Source of the DNA: Paulinella micropora | Taxonomy: Eukaryota; Cercozoa; Imbricatea; Euglyphida | Assembly: GCA_009731375.1 (NCBI GenBank) | Contig: BJOX01000053.1 | Coordinates: 681,090 to 703,690, forward strand | Length of the DNA: 22,601 bases | Direction: 5' to 3' | Shown here: positions 1-9,953 of the stretch, piece after piece | How the letters are laid out: each line of letters opens with the position of its first letter | How positions within the stretch are numbered: the stretch's first letter is position 1 | Made by a program: the position numbers and the translations under genes | Notes under the pieces: generated by a model | Told to the model about the DNA's origin: nothing | The model's input: only the letters and a program-made list of their open reading frames with translations | The model's database searches: none

Positions 1-440
<440 letters not shown>

Positions 441-464
441 ACGGGAAATTATTCAAGAAGCATC

Positions 465-1613
465 ATGTCCTCCCAGAAGAGAGCAAAACCATCAACACCA
501 TCAAGAGCAAACACCTCAGACAATCCCAACAACAACAACATACCAGCGAAACATGCTCGAATTGAATCCACCGAAAAAAATTTCGGAAAACTCAGCAAAA
601 CAACCGAGGAAACTGAAAAACAAGACGGCAACGGAAACGCGCCAAAAACGATGGAAGAAAAAATGGATGAAATGCTGAAAAAAATGCATGACATGACCAT
701 GAAGCTGCTGCAATGTGAGGCAAAAGTTGAAAGCCTAACGAGAGAACTCAAAGAGGAACGAGATCGAAACAGGTTTTCCTCCAACAACAGCACCACCTCA
801 CGCATGAGCAGACCCCAGTCCATGCAATCTTCCAGTGCATCCTCATCACACAGCAACAACAACAACACACTTCAAGGCAGCTGGAAACAACCCTTTAATC
901 TCGCAAACAGCAATTTGCATGAAAGTTTCCCGTTACATAAAAGGGAAGAACCACCGGTAGTACTCCCAAACAACGAATCTTTGGACACCGCGATAATCAC
1001 CGGAATCCCATATGATTCCAAAGAAACTCAAAAACAAACTCAGAAAATAGTAACAGCTTTAATGAAAGCGAAAGGTATGGACTGTAAGGATGGTGACATA
1101 TTACTTTGCAAAAGAATGATCTCGGACCATGCAGCAAAGATGTACAACCCGGAAACAGCAAAAACCACGCCTGCGATAAAAGTCCGGTTTGCAAGTAATC
1201 AGCTGAAGAAAAATTTCGTCCGGTACGATAAATCTTCGCATCCCCAGCACAAGCAAATCTCGCAAATCACGCCACGCTTGCAGAATTACACGGGTAAAGA
1301 TTACCACATCATGTGTAAAGAGAGCTTGTCACCTGAAACACGCAAACTCCTTGACCACACAAAGCAACTCATGAAGGACTACCCAAATTTCGTGGCAGCA
1401 GTGTGGACCACAGATGGTGAGATATATCTACGCCCACGAGAGAGTGAGAACAGATTTAAGATCCAACGCTTGACTCATATTCGATACTTGAAGAACCACT
1501 TCAAGAACTGTGAGTCAGACCACTCATCTGCCTCCCCAAGGACCAACAGGTCAGGAAATACAACCATGTCTAGTTCCAGTTCGACGTTCCCTGCCAGTGA
1601 GGCACCGCAGTAA
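465..1613 (+). CDS. LINE-1 ORF1: coiled-coil, RRM/FP25K-like nucleic-acid-binding protein (382 aa)
   Basis: The protein is expected to bind element RNA and act as a chaperone in the retrotransposition particle. The N-terminus (about residues 1-60) is polar, basic and disordered. Residues of about 62-105 contain heptad-like sequence rich in M, K, E and L (MEEKMDEMLKKMHDM and following), which is probably a coiled coil for oligomerisation. A Ser/Asn-rich linker follows, to about residue 140. From about 170 comes an RRM-like segment (TAIITGIPYD, then PAIKVRFASNQLKKNFV). A C-terminal part (ESLSPETRKLLDHTKQL, then VAAVWTTDGEIYLRP) resembles the FP25K-type C-terminal domain common in invertebrate LINE ORF1 proteins. 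The start is the first ATG, 24 nt after the microsatellite. There is no CCHC knuckle. The stop is TAA, followed by GCC and the ORF2 ATG in the same frame. The family call comes from remembered motifs, not a search. Confidence 0.85.
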   Translation: MSSQKRAKPSTPSRANTSDNPNNNNIPAKHARIESTEKNFGKLSKTTEETEKQDGNGNAPKTMEEKMDEMLKKMHDMTMKLLQCEAKVESLTRELKEERDRNRFSSNNSTTSRMSRPQSMQSSSASSSHSNNNNTLQGSWKQPFNLANSNLHESFPLHKREEPPVVLPNNESLDTAIITGIPYDSKETQKQTQKIVTALMKAKGMDCKDGDILLCKRMISDHAAKMYNPETAKTTPAIKVRFASNQLKKNFVRYDKSSHPQHKQISQITPRLQNYTGKDYHIMCKESLSPETRKLLDHTKQLMKDYPNFVAAVWTTDGEIYLRPRESENRFKIQRLTHIRYLKNHFKNCESDHSSASPRTNRSGNTTMSSSSSTFPASEAPQ

Positions 1614-1616
1614 GCC

Positions 1617-4592
1617 ATGAGCTCCTTATTACAGCCCAACCCCCTACCCCTGGAACACCTACCAGAACAGACTCAACCCAATTGCAACAATGCACCACAC
1701 CCACCAGCACAAATCATACACCCACACCTCACATCTCTTCCCCCCAAGGTAAACAAACACTTCTCTATATATCATACGAATATCCGTGGTATAACAGGAA
1801 GCCACCAAACCCTACTTAACCATCTATCCAACCCTGACTGCACTCACTTCATCCCAGACATTATATCACTTACGGAATCAAAAATAACACCAGGTACACC
1901 ACACACTCACTTCCCAATCCCAACATACACATCCTATCATACCACAGATGTGTCGGTCTACTATAAAAACGATATGCACATCACAATCTCTGAATCTAAA
2001 ATCTCAAAAGCCTCTGGCGTAATCATGCAGATACACAGCACAGAACATAAAAATAATCCAATCCACACCATATTCCATATCTACAAAAGACCACTCTCAC
2101 AATCCTACGACTGCGCTTTCTTCCAAGAGCTCCAAAACTACATGCAAGGTATCCTCTCTGCCTCCCCACACACGAGCATCACGATTGTTGGTGACCTTAA
2201 CCTTGATCTCTTGCGCCCTACAAAACAGGTATGTGACTTCCTTGCAATCAACAACCTCTTCACCACAATCAAAAATCCCACCCGCAAAGCAAAGAGCCAT
2301 ACATTGCTTGATGTTATATTAACGACACTCACCTGCGATATCACATCTGATGTCTTACCTACATGCATCTCTGATCACCATCCCATCTATGCTATCTTTC
2401 ACACCCCAATCACACATAAGAAAAATAATAATAAAATCCTAAGAAATAAGAGATATGAAGACAAGAAGGAAATAATAACAGAAGAAATAATTTATGAACT
2501 TAAGCAAGTTCTTGACCCAGAACTAAATAACGATACTCCTAATAATTATATAAATAAAATACATACAGCTATTAAGGCAGTGGTAGAAAAATATGAAAAG
2601 CGTGTAAAGAAACGAAAATGGAAACCATGGTGCAATAATGAAATTAGAGCCATGATTAAGAAACAAAGAGAACTGTATGAAATAAAAATAGCATGCCCAG
2701 TTAAAAGTAATAGAACTAAGTATAATAAGCATAGAAATAAAACTAATAGAGAGATTAAGAAAGCTAAGAAAGCATACATGACTACCTTAATGGAAAAACT
2801 AAGTCACGATCCAAAAAAACGTATGAATGCGTTGAGAAAGCTGATCCCACAGACACAAGGTCTGAAGACCTCGCCCACCCAACTCCGCGTAGATGATAAG
2901 GTAATCACCGACCCCAAAGGTATTGCCAATGCACTCAACAGACACTACACGACGGTCGGCTCCAAGGTCAGTGCCCAAATCCCCCAAGAACATAAAGTCA
3001 GAGAAGAGGAAATAGACCTAACACAGAGAAAACTGCCTCCCTTTACACTCAAACGCATTTTGCAGGATGATGTAGTTGATACACTGAAAGCAATTAACAG
3101 AAACAAAGCAGAAGATATAAACAAAATAAAACCAGCCATCATGCAAGACCTTACAAAGTACATTGCCCCGATATTAACAACGCTCTTTAATAAAGCTATA
3201 GAACATAACCAATACCCTGATGCACTAAAAATAACTAAAGTTATTGAAATATATAAAGCTAAAGATAGAACGCTGCCTGAGAATTACAGACCTATCTCGC
3301 TACTGCCGATTATTGCTAAGGTCTTTGACACTATACTCAACAAGCAACTGATGGCCCACCTTACCAGGTACGACATCCTCTCCCGAACTCAATACGCCTT
3401 CCGACCACACTCGAACACAACAATCACTACACAAACCATCTTAAATCACATCCAAAACCTCAAAGGCCCAGGAAGGTATGTACTTGCTCTATTTATTGAC
3501 CTATCGAAAGCCTATGACACTATAGATCATGAAACACTGATCCATAAACTACGAAATAATATAAATTTTAGCGATAACACCACTACCTTTTTTAAATCAT
3601 ACCTCACAAAACGATACCAAACAGTATTTACCCAATATGCTCGTTCTTATCCACGCAAGATCACACATGGGATCCCGCAAGGTAGCACACTCTCAACAAC
3701 GCTCTTCATTCTATACATCAATGATATTATACTTTCACTAACACACGGGACAGTCTTTGCATACGCAGATGACACCACACTTATCATTGCTGCTAAGAAT
3801 AAAGAACAACTCCAAGAGCAAGCACAAACTGATACAACGAACCTTGTCCACTATTTCTACAGACATAACCTAGTACCCAACCCCACCAAAACCACCTACA
3901 CTATCTTCCACAAGCACGAACAGAAGGTGCAGCTCGACTTGACTATCGACGGCAAGAGGCTCCAACAAGAACGAAAGGTAAAAGTATTAGGTACAATCAT
4001 CCAAAGCAACCTGTCCTTCCGTGAACATATACAATCTATTATATTCCGCCTTCAACCATTCGTCCAAATGTTTCGTTATGTGAACAGCCTACTTCCCACT
4101 CACATCCTCCTCCAACTTTACTATGCACATGTATACCCCCTACTTATGTATGGTATCTCTATATGGGGATCTGATGACTACAACACCATTATACATCCAC
4201 TCATTATCATCCAAAAACGTATAGTCCGTCTGATATGTCTCAAATCATGGAGAACACCTACCAAGCCTCTTTTTGCCAAACTACGCTTACTCAACATACT
4301 TAACATGTATAAGTACAGCGTATGCATGGATGCACACTCCCTTATTTACCCAGCCTTCAAGGCTTTCCTTCCCCTTCACTACAACAATATCCGACCAATC
4401 ACAGCTGTTCATAACTACAACACTAGGCGGTCATCAAAGAAACACATGTACAACGACTCAACGACGGGTCAATACAGCAGAGCAGCACAAGCACAATGGG
4501 ATAAGCTGCCAGAGCACCTAAGAGATATCTCATACAAAGTAGAATTCAAAAAGGAACTCAAAGCATATCTCTTAAGGATGCAAGAATCCTGA
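1617..4592 (+). CDS. LINE-1 ORF2: APE endonuclease - reverse transcriptase polyprotein (991 aa)
   Basis: This enzyme nicks target DNA and copies the element RNA by target-primed reverse transcription. The endonuclease spans about residues 48-265: HTNIRG (Asn), LTESKI (Glu), GDLNLD near 192, LLDVILTT and SDHHPI at 252-257. A basic linker with many Lys residues follows. The reverse transcriptase spans about 535-800: ENYRPISLLP, FIDLSKAYDTID with the motif A Asp near 628, HGIPQGSTLS near 684, and YADD at 716-719 holding the catalytic Asp pair. Then come NPTKTTYTIFHK and VKVLGTIIQS. The C-terminus has the NTRRS...WDKLP...FKKELKAYLL pattern seen in CR1/L2/Rex/jockey-like elements, and no CCHC finger or RNase H is visible. 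All key residues are present and no stop interrupts the frame. The ATG lies 3 nt after the ORF1 stop, in the same frame, so reinitiation or readthrough probably drives expression. Confidence 0.93.
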   Translation: MSSLLQPNPLPLEHLPEQTQPNCNNAPHPPAQIIHPHLTSLPPKVNKHFSIYHTNIRGITGSHQTLLNHLSNPDCTHFIPDIISLTESKITPGTPHTHFPIPTYTSYHTTDVSVYYKNDMHITISESKISKASGVIMQIHSTEHKNNPIHTIFHIYKRPLSQSYDCAFFQELQNYMQGILSASPHTSITIVGDLNLDLLRPTKQVCDFLAINNLFTTIKNPTRKAKSHTLLDVILTTLTCDITSDVLPTCISDHHPIYAIFHTPITHKKNNNKILRNKRYEDKKEIITEEIIYELKQVLDPELNNDTPNNYINKIHTAIKAVVEKYEKRVKKRKWKPWCNNEIRAMIKKQRELYEIKIACPVKSNRTKYNKHRNKTNREIKKAKKAYMTTLMEKLSHDPKKRMNALRKLIPQTQGLKTSPTQLRVDDKVITDPKGIANALNRHYTTVGSKVSAQIPQEHKVREEEIDLTQRKLPPFTLKRILQDDVVDTLKAINRNKAEDINKIKPAIMQDLTKYIAPILTTLFNKAIEHNQYPDALKITKVIEIYKAKDRTLPENYRPISLLPIIAKVFDTILNKQLMAHLTRYDILSRTQYAFRPHSNTTITTQTILNHIQNLKGPGRYVLALFIDLSKAYDTIDHETLIHKLRNNINFSDNTTTFFKSYLTKRYQTVFTQYARSYPRKITHGIPQGSTLSTTLFILYINDIILSLTHGTVFAYADDTTLIIAAKNKEQLQEQAQTDTTNLVHYFYRHNLVPNPTKTTYTIFHKHEQKVQLDLTIDGKRLQQERKVKVLGTIIQSNLSFREHIQSIIFRLQPFVQMFRYVNSLLPTHILLQLYYAHVYPLLMYGISIWGSDDYNTIIHPLIIIQKRIVRLICLKSWRTPTKPLFAKLRLLNILNMYKYSVCMDAHSLIYPAFKAFLPLHYNNIRPITAVHNYNTRRSSKKHMYNDSTTGQYSRAAQAQWDKLPEHLRDISYKVEFKKELKAYLLRMQES

Positions 4593-4870
4593 CACTGCCT
4601 ACGGGCCTAAAGAGGGCGTTGGACACCTCATCATCAGATGATACCTGAGTGTGGGACAAGTTCAGCGTTGATCACATCCTAAGCCGGAGTGTGGTTGGCC
4701 AAACCCCCTTGAGGAGTCACCTCGTGTCTACCAGCTTTTGCGAGTGCCACCGTTATATATAGTACTGAGTGAGAATATAACACTTTCAACATATATATAT
4801 AAAAATATATATATGTATATATATATATAGTACTGAGTGAGAATATAACTCTTTCAACATATATATACAT
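4593..4870 (+). other. LINE-1 3' untranslated region with a duplicated terminal unit
   Basis: About 160 nt of unique sequence follow the ORF2 stop, then TA-rich DNA. A unit beginning AGTACTGAGTGAGAATATAA occurs twice, at about 4761-4798 and 4829-4866, each time entered from and leaving into (TA)n. The two units differ at about one base. This could be a duplicated 3' terminus or a replication-slippage product. No tRNA-like or poly-A tail is evident. Confidence 0.6.
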
Positions 4871-5040
4871 ATATATATATAATATTATATTATATTATTA
4901 TATATATTTCCGTTTTTTTTTTTTTTTCTCGTTCCTCACTGAACTAGAACTTTACTTTGACTTCATAAAAGATTAATCTAATATATATATATATATAATA
5001 TATATACATATATATATTTGTTAATTCCATATATATTTAT
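4867..5040. repeat. AT-rich low-complexity sequence with (TA)n runs
   Basis: Alternating TA tracts, a T homopolymer near 4914-4927, and a short unique patch at about 4928-4980. I see no gene. The region links the LINE-1 3' end to the (TTA)n array. Confidence 0.9.
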
Positions 5041-5057
5041 TATTATTGTTATTACTA

Positions 5058-5121
<64 letters not shown>

Positions 5122-5123
5122 TA
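5041..5123. repeat. (TTA)n microsatellite abutting the SINE
   Basis: A nearly pure TTA repeat ends exactly where the tRNA-derived SINE begins. The same arrangement occurs at 22409-22513 before the second SINE copy, so the repeat is either a preferred insertion site or the tail of an upstream element. Confidence 0.97.
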
Positions 5124-5402
5124 GGACACCGTGATAGCCCAGTGGTCAAGTTCTACCATCTGGGCCCTGTCGCCAGTTCGATTCCCGTCGGTGCCACCAG
5201 TATTTTCATTGAACATACCGGTCTATTTCTGGACCAGTATTTTCATTGAACATACCGGCCCGTCTGGAAGTGTTGGAACTGCCCTTGCGGGGGTGTCATT
5301 AGAGCTTATCGTCAATTCTTCGTACTCCCCTCACGGGTGAGACGATGGAGGCGCATGTGCAGAAATGCATCAGCCATTGACAGAGAAGCACTATTATTAA
5401 TT
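5124..5402 (+). mobile_element. tRNA-derived SINE (SINE-A), full copy
   Basis: The head shows an A box (TAGCCCAGTGG, 5135-5145) and a B box (AGTTCGATTCC, 5175-5185) separated by 29 nt, as in tRNA genes. GACACCG near the start can pair with CGGTGCC near 5189-5195 except at one position, like a decayed acceptor stem. The anticodon arm is not convincing, so this is a SINE head and not a functional tRNA gene. The body holds a 25-nt unit beginning CCAGTATTTTCATTGAACAT twice (5197-5221 and 5234-5258), then about 140 nt of unique sequence. It ends near a short ATTATTA tail. The first 88 nt are identical to 22514-22601. The 3' boundary is approximate. Confidence 0.85.
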
Positions 5403-5589
5403 TTATTTTATTTTAATATTTTTAATCTAAGTCATTTTATTTTAATACTTTAATTTTTTTTAAAATAATTTCTCATTATCTTTAATAACTTGAGACGTAG
5501 GTCACCATCTAGTTAAATCAATAGCTCTTGAGCTAACGATTTGTATGGATCGACCAGAGGTTAAATTGTTAACTTCATTAAGGCCTAGG
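5403..5589. other. AT-rich spacer, no gene seen
   Basis: T- and A-rich sequence with no coding signal, lying between the SINE tail and a TAG array. The only structure I see is a short repeated AGGCCT near 5579-5592. Confidence 0.7.
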
Positions 5590-5796
<207 letters not shown>

Positions 5797-5862
5797 CGTG
5801 AAAGGGTAGTTCCCTTGACAGAAACTATAATCCTACAGACAAACCAGAAGCATGACTCCTGG
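5797..5862 (-). mobile_element. Reversed, 5'-truncated LINE-2-family 3' terminus
   Basis: By eye, this segment matches the reverse complement of the LINE-2 3' end (about 10129-10203). Examples are GAAACTATAATCCTACAGAC and ACAAACCAGAAGCATGACTC against LINE-2 complements differing at a few sites. The small stem-loop of the LINE-2 3' end is retained with G-U pairs. It is followed on its own 3' side by the AGT array. It is probably a dead-on-arrival copy inserted in the opposite orientation; how far it extends beyond 5862 is unclear. Confidence 0.75.
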
Positions 5863-6300
5863 CTCCCTCAGAAAAAACCTCATAGAATTGACAGAAGATT
5901 AGCTAGAGATGATGTAACAATGCTTCCACTGGTCACTAGAAATAAAAACATTCCGTGATACACAAGAAACCAAGCATTTCATTTGCAACTCAAAAAGAAT
6001 TGACATACACGGGTTGTAGTCTTGAAGAACATGAGTCTCTCCTTACGAGCATCACAGACAACATTAACTGGGAGCCAAAACCTCGATTACAAATCCCAAA
6101 TCTCAAACAGCCGCTCTTCATACCGAAATCAATCTTCTACCTCCTTCATAACTGCCCCCTTTCAAATAAAACTCCATATCCAAAACTTTTCTCTCCAATA
6201 ATTTGTACACATCGATGAACAACTTTTTTTTAGTCTAAGCTTAGAAGAATTCTTAATAAGCTTAAAATCAAGAGAGCCTACCCTTTAGAGTAGAAGTATA
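5863..6300. other. Spacer without recognisable gene
   Basis: About 440 nt of ordinary-composition DNA between the two reversed LINE-2 3' ends. A short frame at 5955-6218 is open, but it has no recognisable motif and no similarity that I can name. It could be the interior of the reversed element or unrelated host sequence. Confidence 0.5.
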
Positions 6301-6346
6301 AGTAGTTTAAAGATAGGAAACCAGCTTCCTTTACAGAAACTATTGC
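6301..6346 (-). repeat. Second reversed LINE-2 3'-terminal motif
   Basis: AGTAGTTTAA, TAGGAAAC, TTCCTTTAC and GAAACTAT occur in the order expected for the reverse complement of about 10158-10203, with roughly 36 of 39 aligned bases equal and a 3-nt insertion. Together with 10158-10203 it forms an inverted repeat enclosing the LINE-2 coding remnant. I take it as another reversed 3' end and not as a true terminal inverted repeat, because a third copy exists at 5797. Confidence 0.7.
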
Positions 6347-6449
6347 AGACACGTAAACAAAGTAACTTGGGTACCATATCTTCCAGGTGAAGAGTGGCAG
6401 GTGGGACTGCAGTGCAGTGAATCTAGCCAAAAAAAGACAGCATCAGTGA

Positions 6450-9400
6450 GGTTTGGAACCTACAATGTAGACCTGAAATCTTGTTATAAGTGCTAACTGA
6501 GACAATACTGCATAGTGCGGTTGATGTGTTAGCAATTCAAGAATCATGGTTGAAAAAGGACACTGAAAACACTGTATATGATGCTCTTAAAGCACTGAAC
6601 ATAAAAAATAGATATGTGTTTGTCTCACATAGAACCTCAAATGAAAAGGTGGGGGGACAAATCCTATTGGTACGCCAATCATTAGGCAAGGTTGCAAAAT
6701 TCAACATTAACAATTACATCGATAAAAAGGACAAATGGCTCCTTGAAGATACTCAGTGGATTTTCGATTCGGACTGAACACAAAACTTTTATTGTTGGTA
6801 ATACTTACTTACGACCCAAGCAAAATGTTGCTCATATGAAGTCTCAGCACCGAGCACTGCTATCTGCAGTGAATGGTATTAATAAAGAAACAAAATACGA
6901 AGTGATTTTAATGGGAGATTTTAATTTCCAGGTGTCTCAATCGAAATTTGACTTCAGCCAATTTTCCCTTGACGACAATCAGTCAGGTCCGGTTACTTCA
7001 GAAATGATAAGAGGCGTGCCTTTACCTCATGGTCATACAACTAAATATGCTGACAAATTTGTTGAAGAAATGGAAAACACCAACTTGCTTTTATTGACTG
7101 GGTTAGTGGGCAAAGCTGAAACAAGTCATGAAGGGATTGGTAGGACCTCTTTATTGGACATGTTTTTTGTTCACCCCAACTACTCAACTACGCATCTAAT
7201 TATTTCACATGGCCCAGGTATATGATCCCTTTTAGTGATCACAATTTAATTACAATTGATTTTAAACTTCCAAACTCTTACTTTCAATCTGCTAAGCAGG
7301 CAGTGGGACCACAATTGAAATTTGAGTGGAAAAGGAAAGTGGACATAAGTCCAGTGGCTCATTCCTTTCCCGTGGTGCCTGCTTATTTAATGAATGCTCC
7401 TGTTGATGACCTACTTACATTCTTTTATGATACTTATTGCCCTATAATCGACACACTGGCTAAGAAAAACACCAGAAAAACAACGATGAAACATCCTGGT
7501 TTCATTCATGATTATGAAATCAAGCAACTTAAAATAAAGAAAAACAAGCTTTTGCGCAACCTGCAAAACACAGCTACATTGCAAGACAGACAAACAATCA
7601 AGGACAAATTGAAAGTAATTAACAAAACAATACAAAAAAGAGTTAAATATGCAAAGAACGAGAGACAGAACAAATATCTCTTACAAGTCAATGCTGATAT
7701 GAAACGAAACCCTAAGAAGGCTTGGTCCATTCTTAAAAGGTTCCTAAACAAGGAAAGCAGTAGTCCTATGCAGCTGGGAGGAGAAAATGGAATGGTTGTG
7801 AAAGGGAATGGGGTAGCTGAGTTATTTGCAAAACAATACCAGTCCCAACTGAATAGACCATCGAATATGATGGCCCCTAGTCCACATATCCTTTCTCCTT
7901 ATATTCAGCCTGAACCTACTAAAAGTACTTCTAGTAATAATAATAATAATTTATTAGATAAGACATCCTTTTCTGATGAAGAGATCAAAGAAGCTGAGTC
8001 TTCTTTATGTTGGACAGGATGGCGTTTCTGGTAAACTTTTTCTTAATCTGTTGAACACTACACCAAATGTCAAACAGTTCTTCGTCCTCTTATTCAATAG
8101 ATGATTACAAACAGGCACGAGACCTCTACATTATACAAAGGGAATAATAAAGCCTATTTATAAAGGTAAAGGAGATAGACTAAATGCTTCTCAGTACAGA
8201 CCGGTTACTCTGTTGTCTGTTATTGATAAGTTTTATGCTACGCTTTTATTTAATAGATTGAAAGCGTGGGTAGATTCGTCTAATCTTTTGCCTGTTGAAC
8301 AGGGTGGAGCTCGTAAAGGAAGGGGAAGTCAACACCAAATTTTCCTTCTTCACGAAGTTATTACTAACCACAAAGGTCCAACTTATGCTGCCTTTCTTGA
8401 TGTCTCTAAAGCGTTTGATTCTGTTGAGAGAGACATTTTGTGGAGAAAATTAGAATGTATGGGTATTTCTTCCTTCTTCCTTTCCGCCCTGAAAGGTCTC
8501 TATGCCAGAGTACAGAATAGAGTAGATACGGNNNNNNNNNNCCAGAGTACAATAGAGTAGATACGGCTGAAGGCATGTCCTCTTGGTTTTATACCAATAG
8601 AGGTGTAATGCAAGGGTGCCCTCTGTCCCCTTTATTATACTGTCTTTGCACCTCTGATTTAGCCAATAAGTTACGTTCTTCTACCAAAGGAGTTACACTC
8701 TTTGCTCACGACAAAGAACTTTCCTTTTCTACATTAACTTGCCTTTTATATATCGACGACATTGTCCTTTTATCTAACTCAGCCCATGATTTGCATAAAC
8801 AATTAGATGTTTGTGCTATGTGGGCTAATGATAATAATGCTGAATTTAATCAAGACAAATCTAACATTGTCATTTTTAACAACAACAATAATAATGTCAC
8901 TCACCATTGGACTCTTATGGGACAAAATGTCCTAGAGGCAGAAGCCTACAAATATTTGGGAGTTATTTGTGATAAGAATTTGTCTTGGAAATGATGAAGA
9001 CTGATAGGATAAAAAAAGCTAAGCAGTGCATCAATATGGTACTTGCTATGGGAATTAGAAGGGGGGTTGCACCTAACATAGCTATGCAACTTATTACTTC
9101 TTCAGTCTTTCAGTCCATGGACTGGGGGTCTGAATTTTGGCACCCAAAAAGAACTTGGGAAGAAGGCAATAAAATCAATTACTATTTAGCTCGCAAAATT
9201 TTGCGTGCACCTAATGATTTCCCTAACATTGCCTGTCAAGGGGAGTTATGATTATGGTCAGTAGTCGGAAGGGGGAATATGAAGAGACTTACTTTTTTAA
9301 AGTCCCTACTCCTGTTCCCTGAACACAGTCTGCTTCATCATATGTTCAGGATCAGTTTACTTAATAAATTAAGTAACGCTAACAATAATTGGGTTGGAAG

Positions 9401-9953
9401 GGTTTTAATGGACCTTAAAATGATCAAGCCTGATTCATCCATAACTGATATGCTTTTATTTATTAAGAATAGCCCTAAAGCCACAATTAAAATGCTCATC
9501 CATGATTACGAGCAACAAGAATGGGTTAAAAATTTATCCATTTCAAACTTATCTTTCTATAAGACAGTAAAGAAAAATTTATCCATGGAACTTTACTTAA
9601 CGCAAGGTAATTATGAGGGTGGGAGAAGATTGATTTCTCTTGCTAGAGCAGGTTGCCTTCGTTTTGGCCTTTCTCATAGAGGCTTTGGTACTCCTGTGAA
9701 TATTCCCTGTGGAATCTGCACAACTAATGAACATTCAGAACTACATGTCTTTAATGATTGTGCTTTAACAATGCCTATCATAAGGTCCCTTCAACTGAAA
9801 TATTTTGGTTCGACCTTTTCTCCTGATGGTACTATTTCTAGTAACTATTGGACATCTTTGTTAGGCGCTTGGTCCTTAAACTCCTCTTTTCACACAAATG
9901 TTATGAGGGGGTTTCTGAAGGACTTCCATGTAGCCATTAAAGAGCTTTTATAA
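6450..9953 (+). pseudogene. LINE-2 endonuclease - reverse transcriptase ORF, broken by frameshifts and stops
   Basis: An endonuclease-reverse transcriptase ORF read across several frames. Endonuclease signs: FGTYNVD near 6450-6472, AIQESWL near 6530, ILMGDFNFQ near 6906-6932, RTSLLDMFFVHP near 7143-7176 and PFSDHNL near 7224-7244. Reverse transcriptase signs: KPIYKGKGD near 8150, YRPVTLLSV, FLDVSKAFDSVE near 8394-8428, NRGVMQGCPLSPLLY near 8596-8640 and LLYIDDIVLL near 8744-8773, with the catalytic Asp pair present. The C-terminus carries CGIC...EH..LH.FNDC near 9709-9761, a CCHC-type finger common in non-LTR elements. Frame changes lie near 6480, 6690-6777, 7220, 8010 and 8990. There are stops near 8100 and at 9249-9251 (TGA within an otherwise continuous frame). 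The apparent change at 8532-8541 is probably an assembly artefact. The element is dead here. Confidence 0.88.
8532..8541. other. Assembly gap (10 N) flanked by the same sequence
   Basis: The 27 nt before the gap (8505-8531, starting CCAGAGTACAGAATAG) and the 25 nt after it (8542-8566, starting CCAGAGTACAATAG) are the same apart from a 2-nt difference. Reading through only one copy keeps the reverse transcriptase in frame. The gap is therefore likely an unmerged contig overlap and not missing DNA. Confidence 0.85.

Larger units (their letters stand above)
441..4870 (+). mobile_element. Complete non-LTR retrotransposon (LINE-1 of this window; CR1/L2/Rex-like)
   Basis: The element has a short 5' leader (441-464), ORF1 (465-1613), ORF2 (1617-4592) and a 3' untranslated region of about 170-270 nt that passes into TA-rich simple sequence. 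There are no LTRs. ORF2 carries an N-terminal APE-type endonuclease and a reverse transcriptase, and the frame is open throughout, so this copy could be autonomous and young. The exact 3' end is uncertain because it grades into (TA)n and contains a local duplication. I see no clear target-site duplication, because both flanks are low-complexity. Assignment to a CR1/L2/Rex-like clade rests on the ORF2 C-terminal pattern (NTRRS, then WDKLPEHLR, then FKKELKAYLL) and is an inference. Confidence 0.9.

Noticed and set aside
449-868. Minus-strand ORF opposite ORF1
   Set aside because: Shadow of the ORF1 coding sequence with no recognisable motif.
4273-4521. Small plus-strand ORF inside LINE-1 ORF2
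   Set aside because: Out-of-frame shadow of the ORF2 C-terminus.
5124-5196. Functional tRNA gene
   Set aside because: A and B boxes are good, but the acceptor stem has a mismatch, the anticodon arm is not convincing, and an identical copy is followed by the same non-tRNA body, so it is a SINE.
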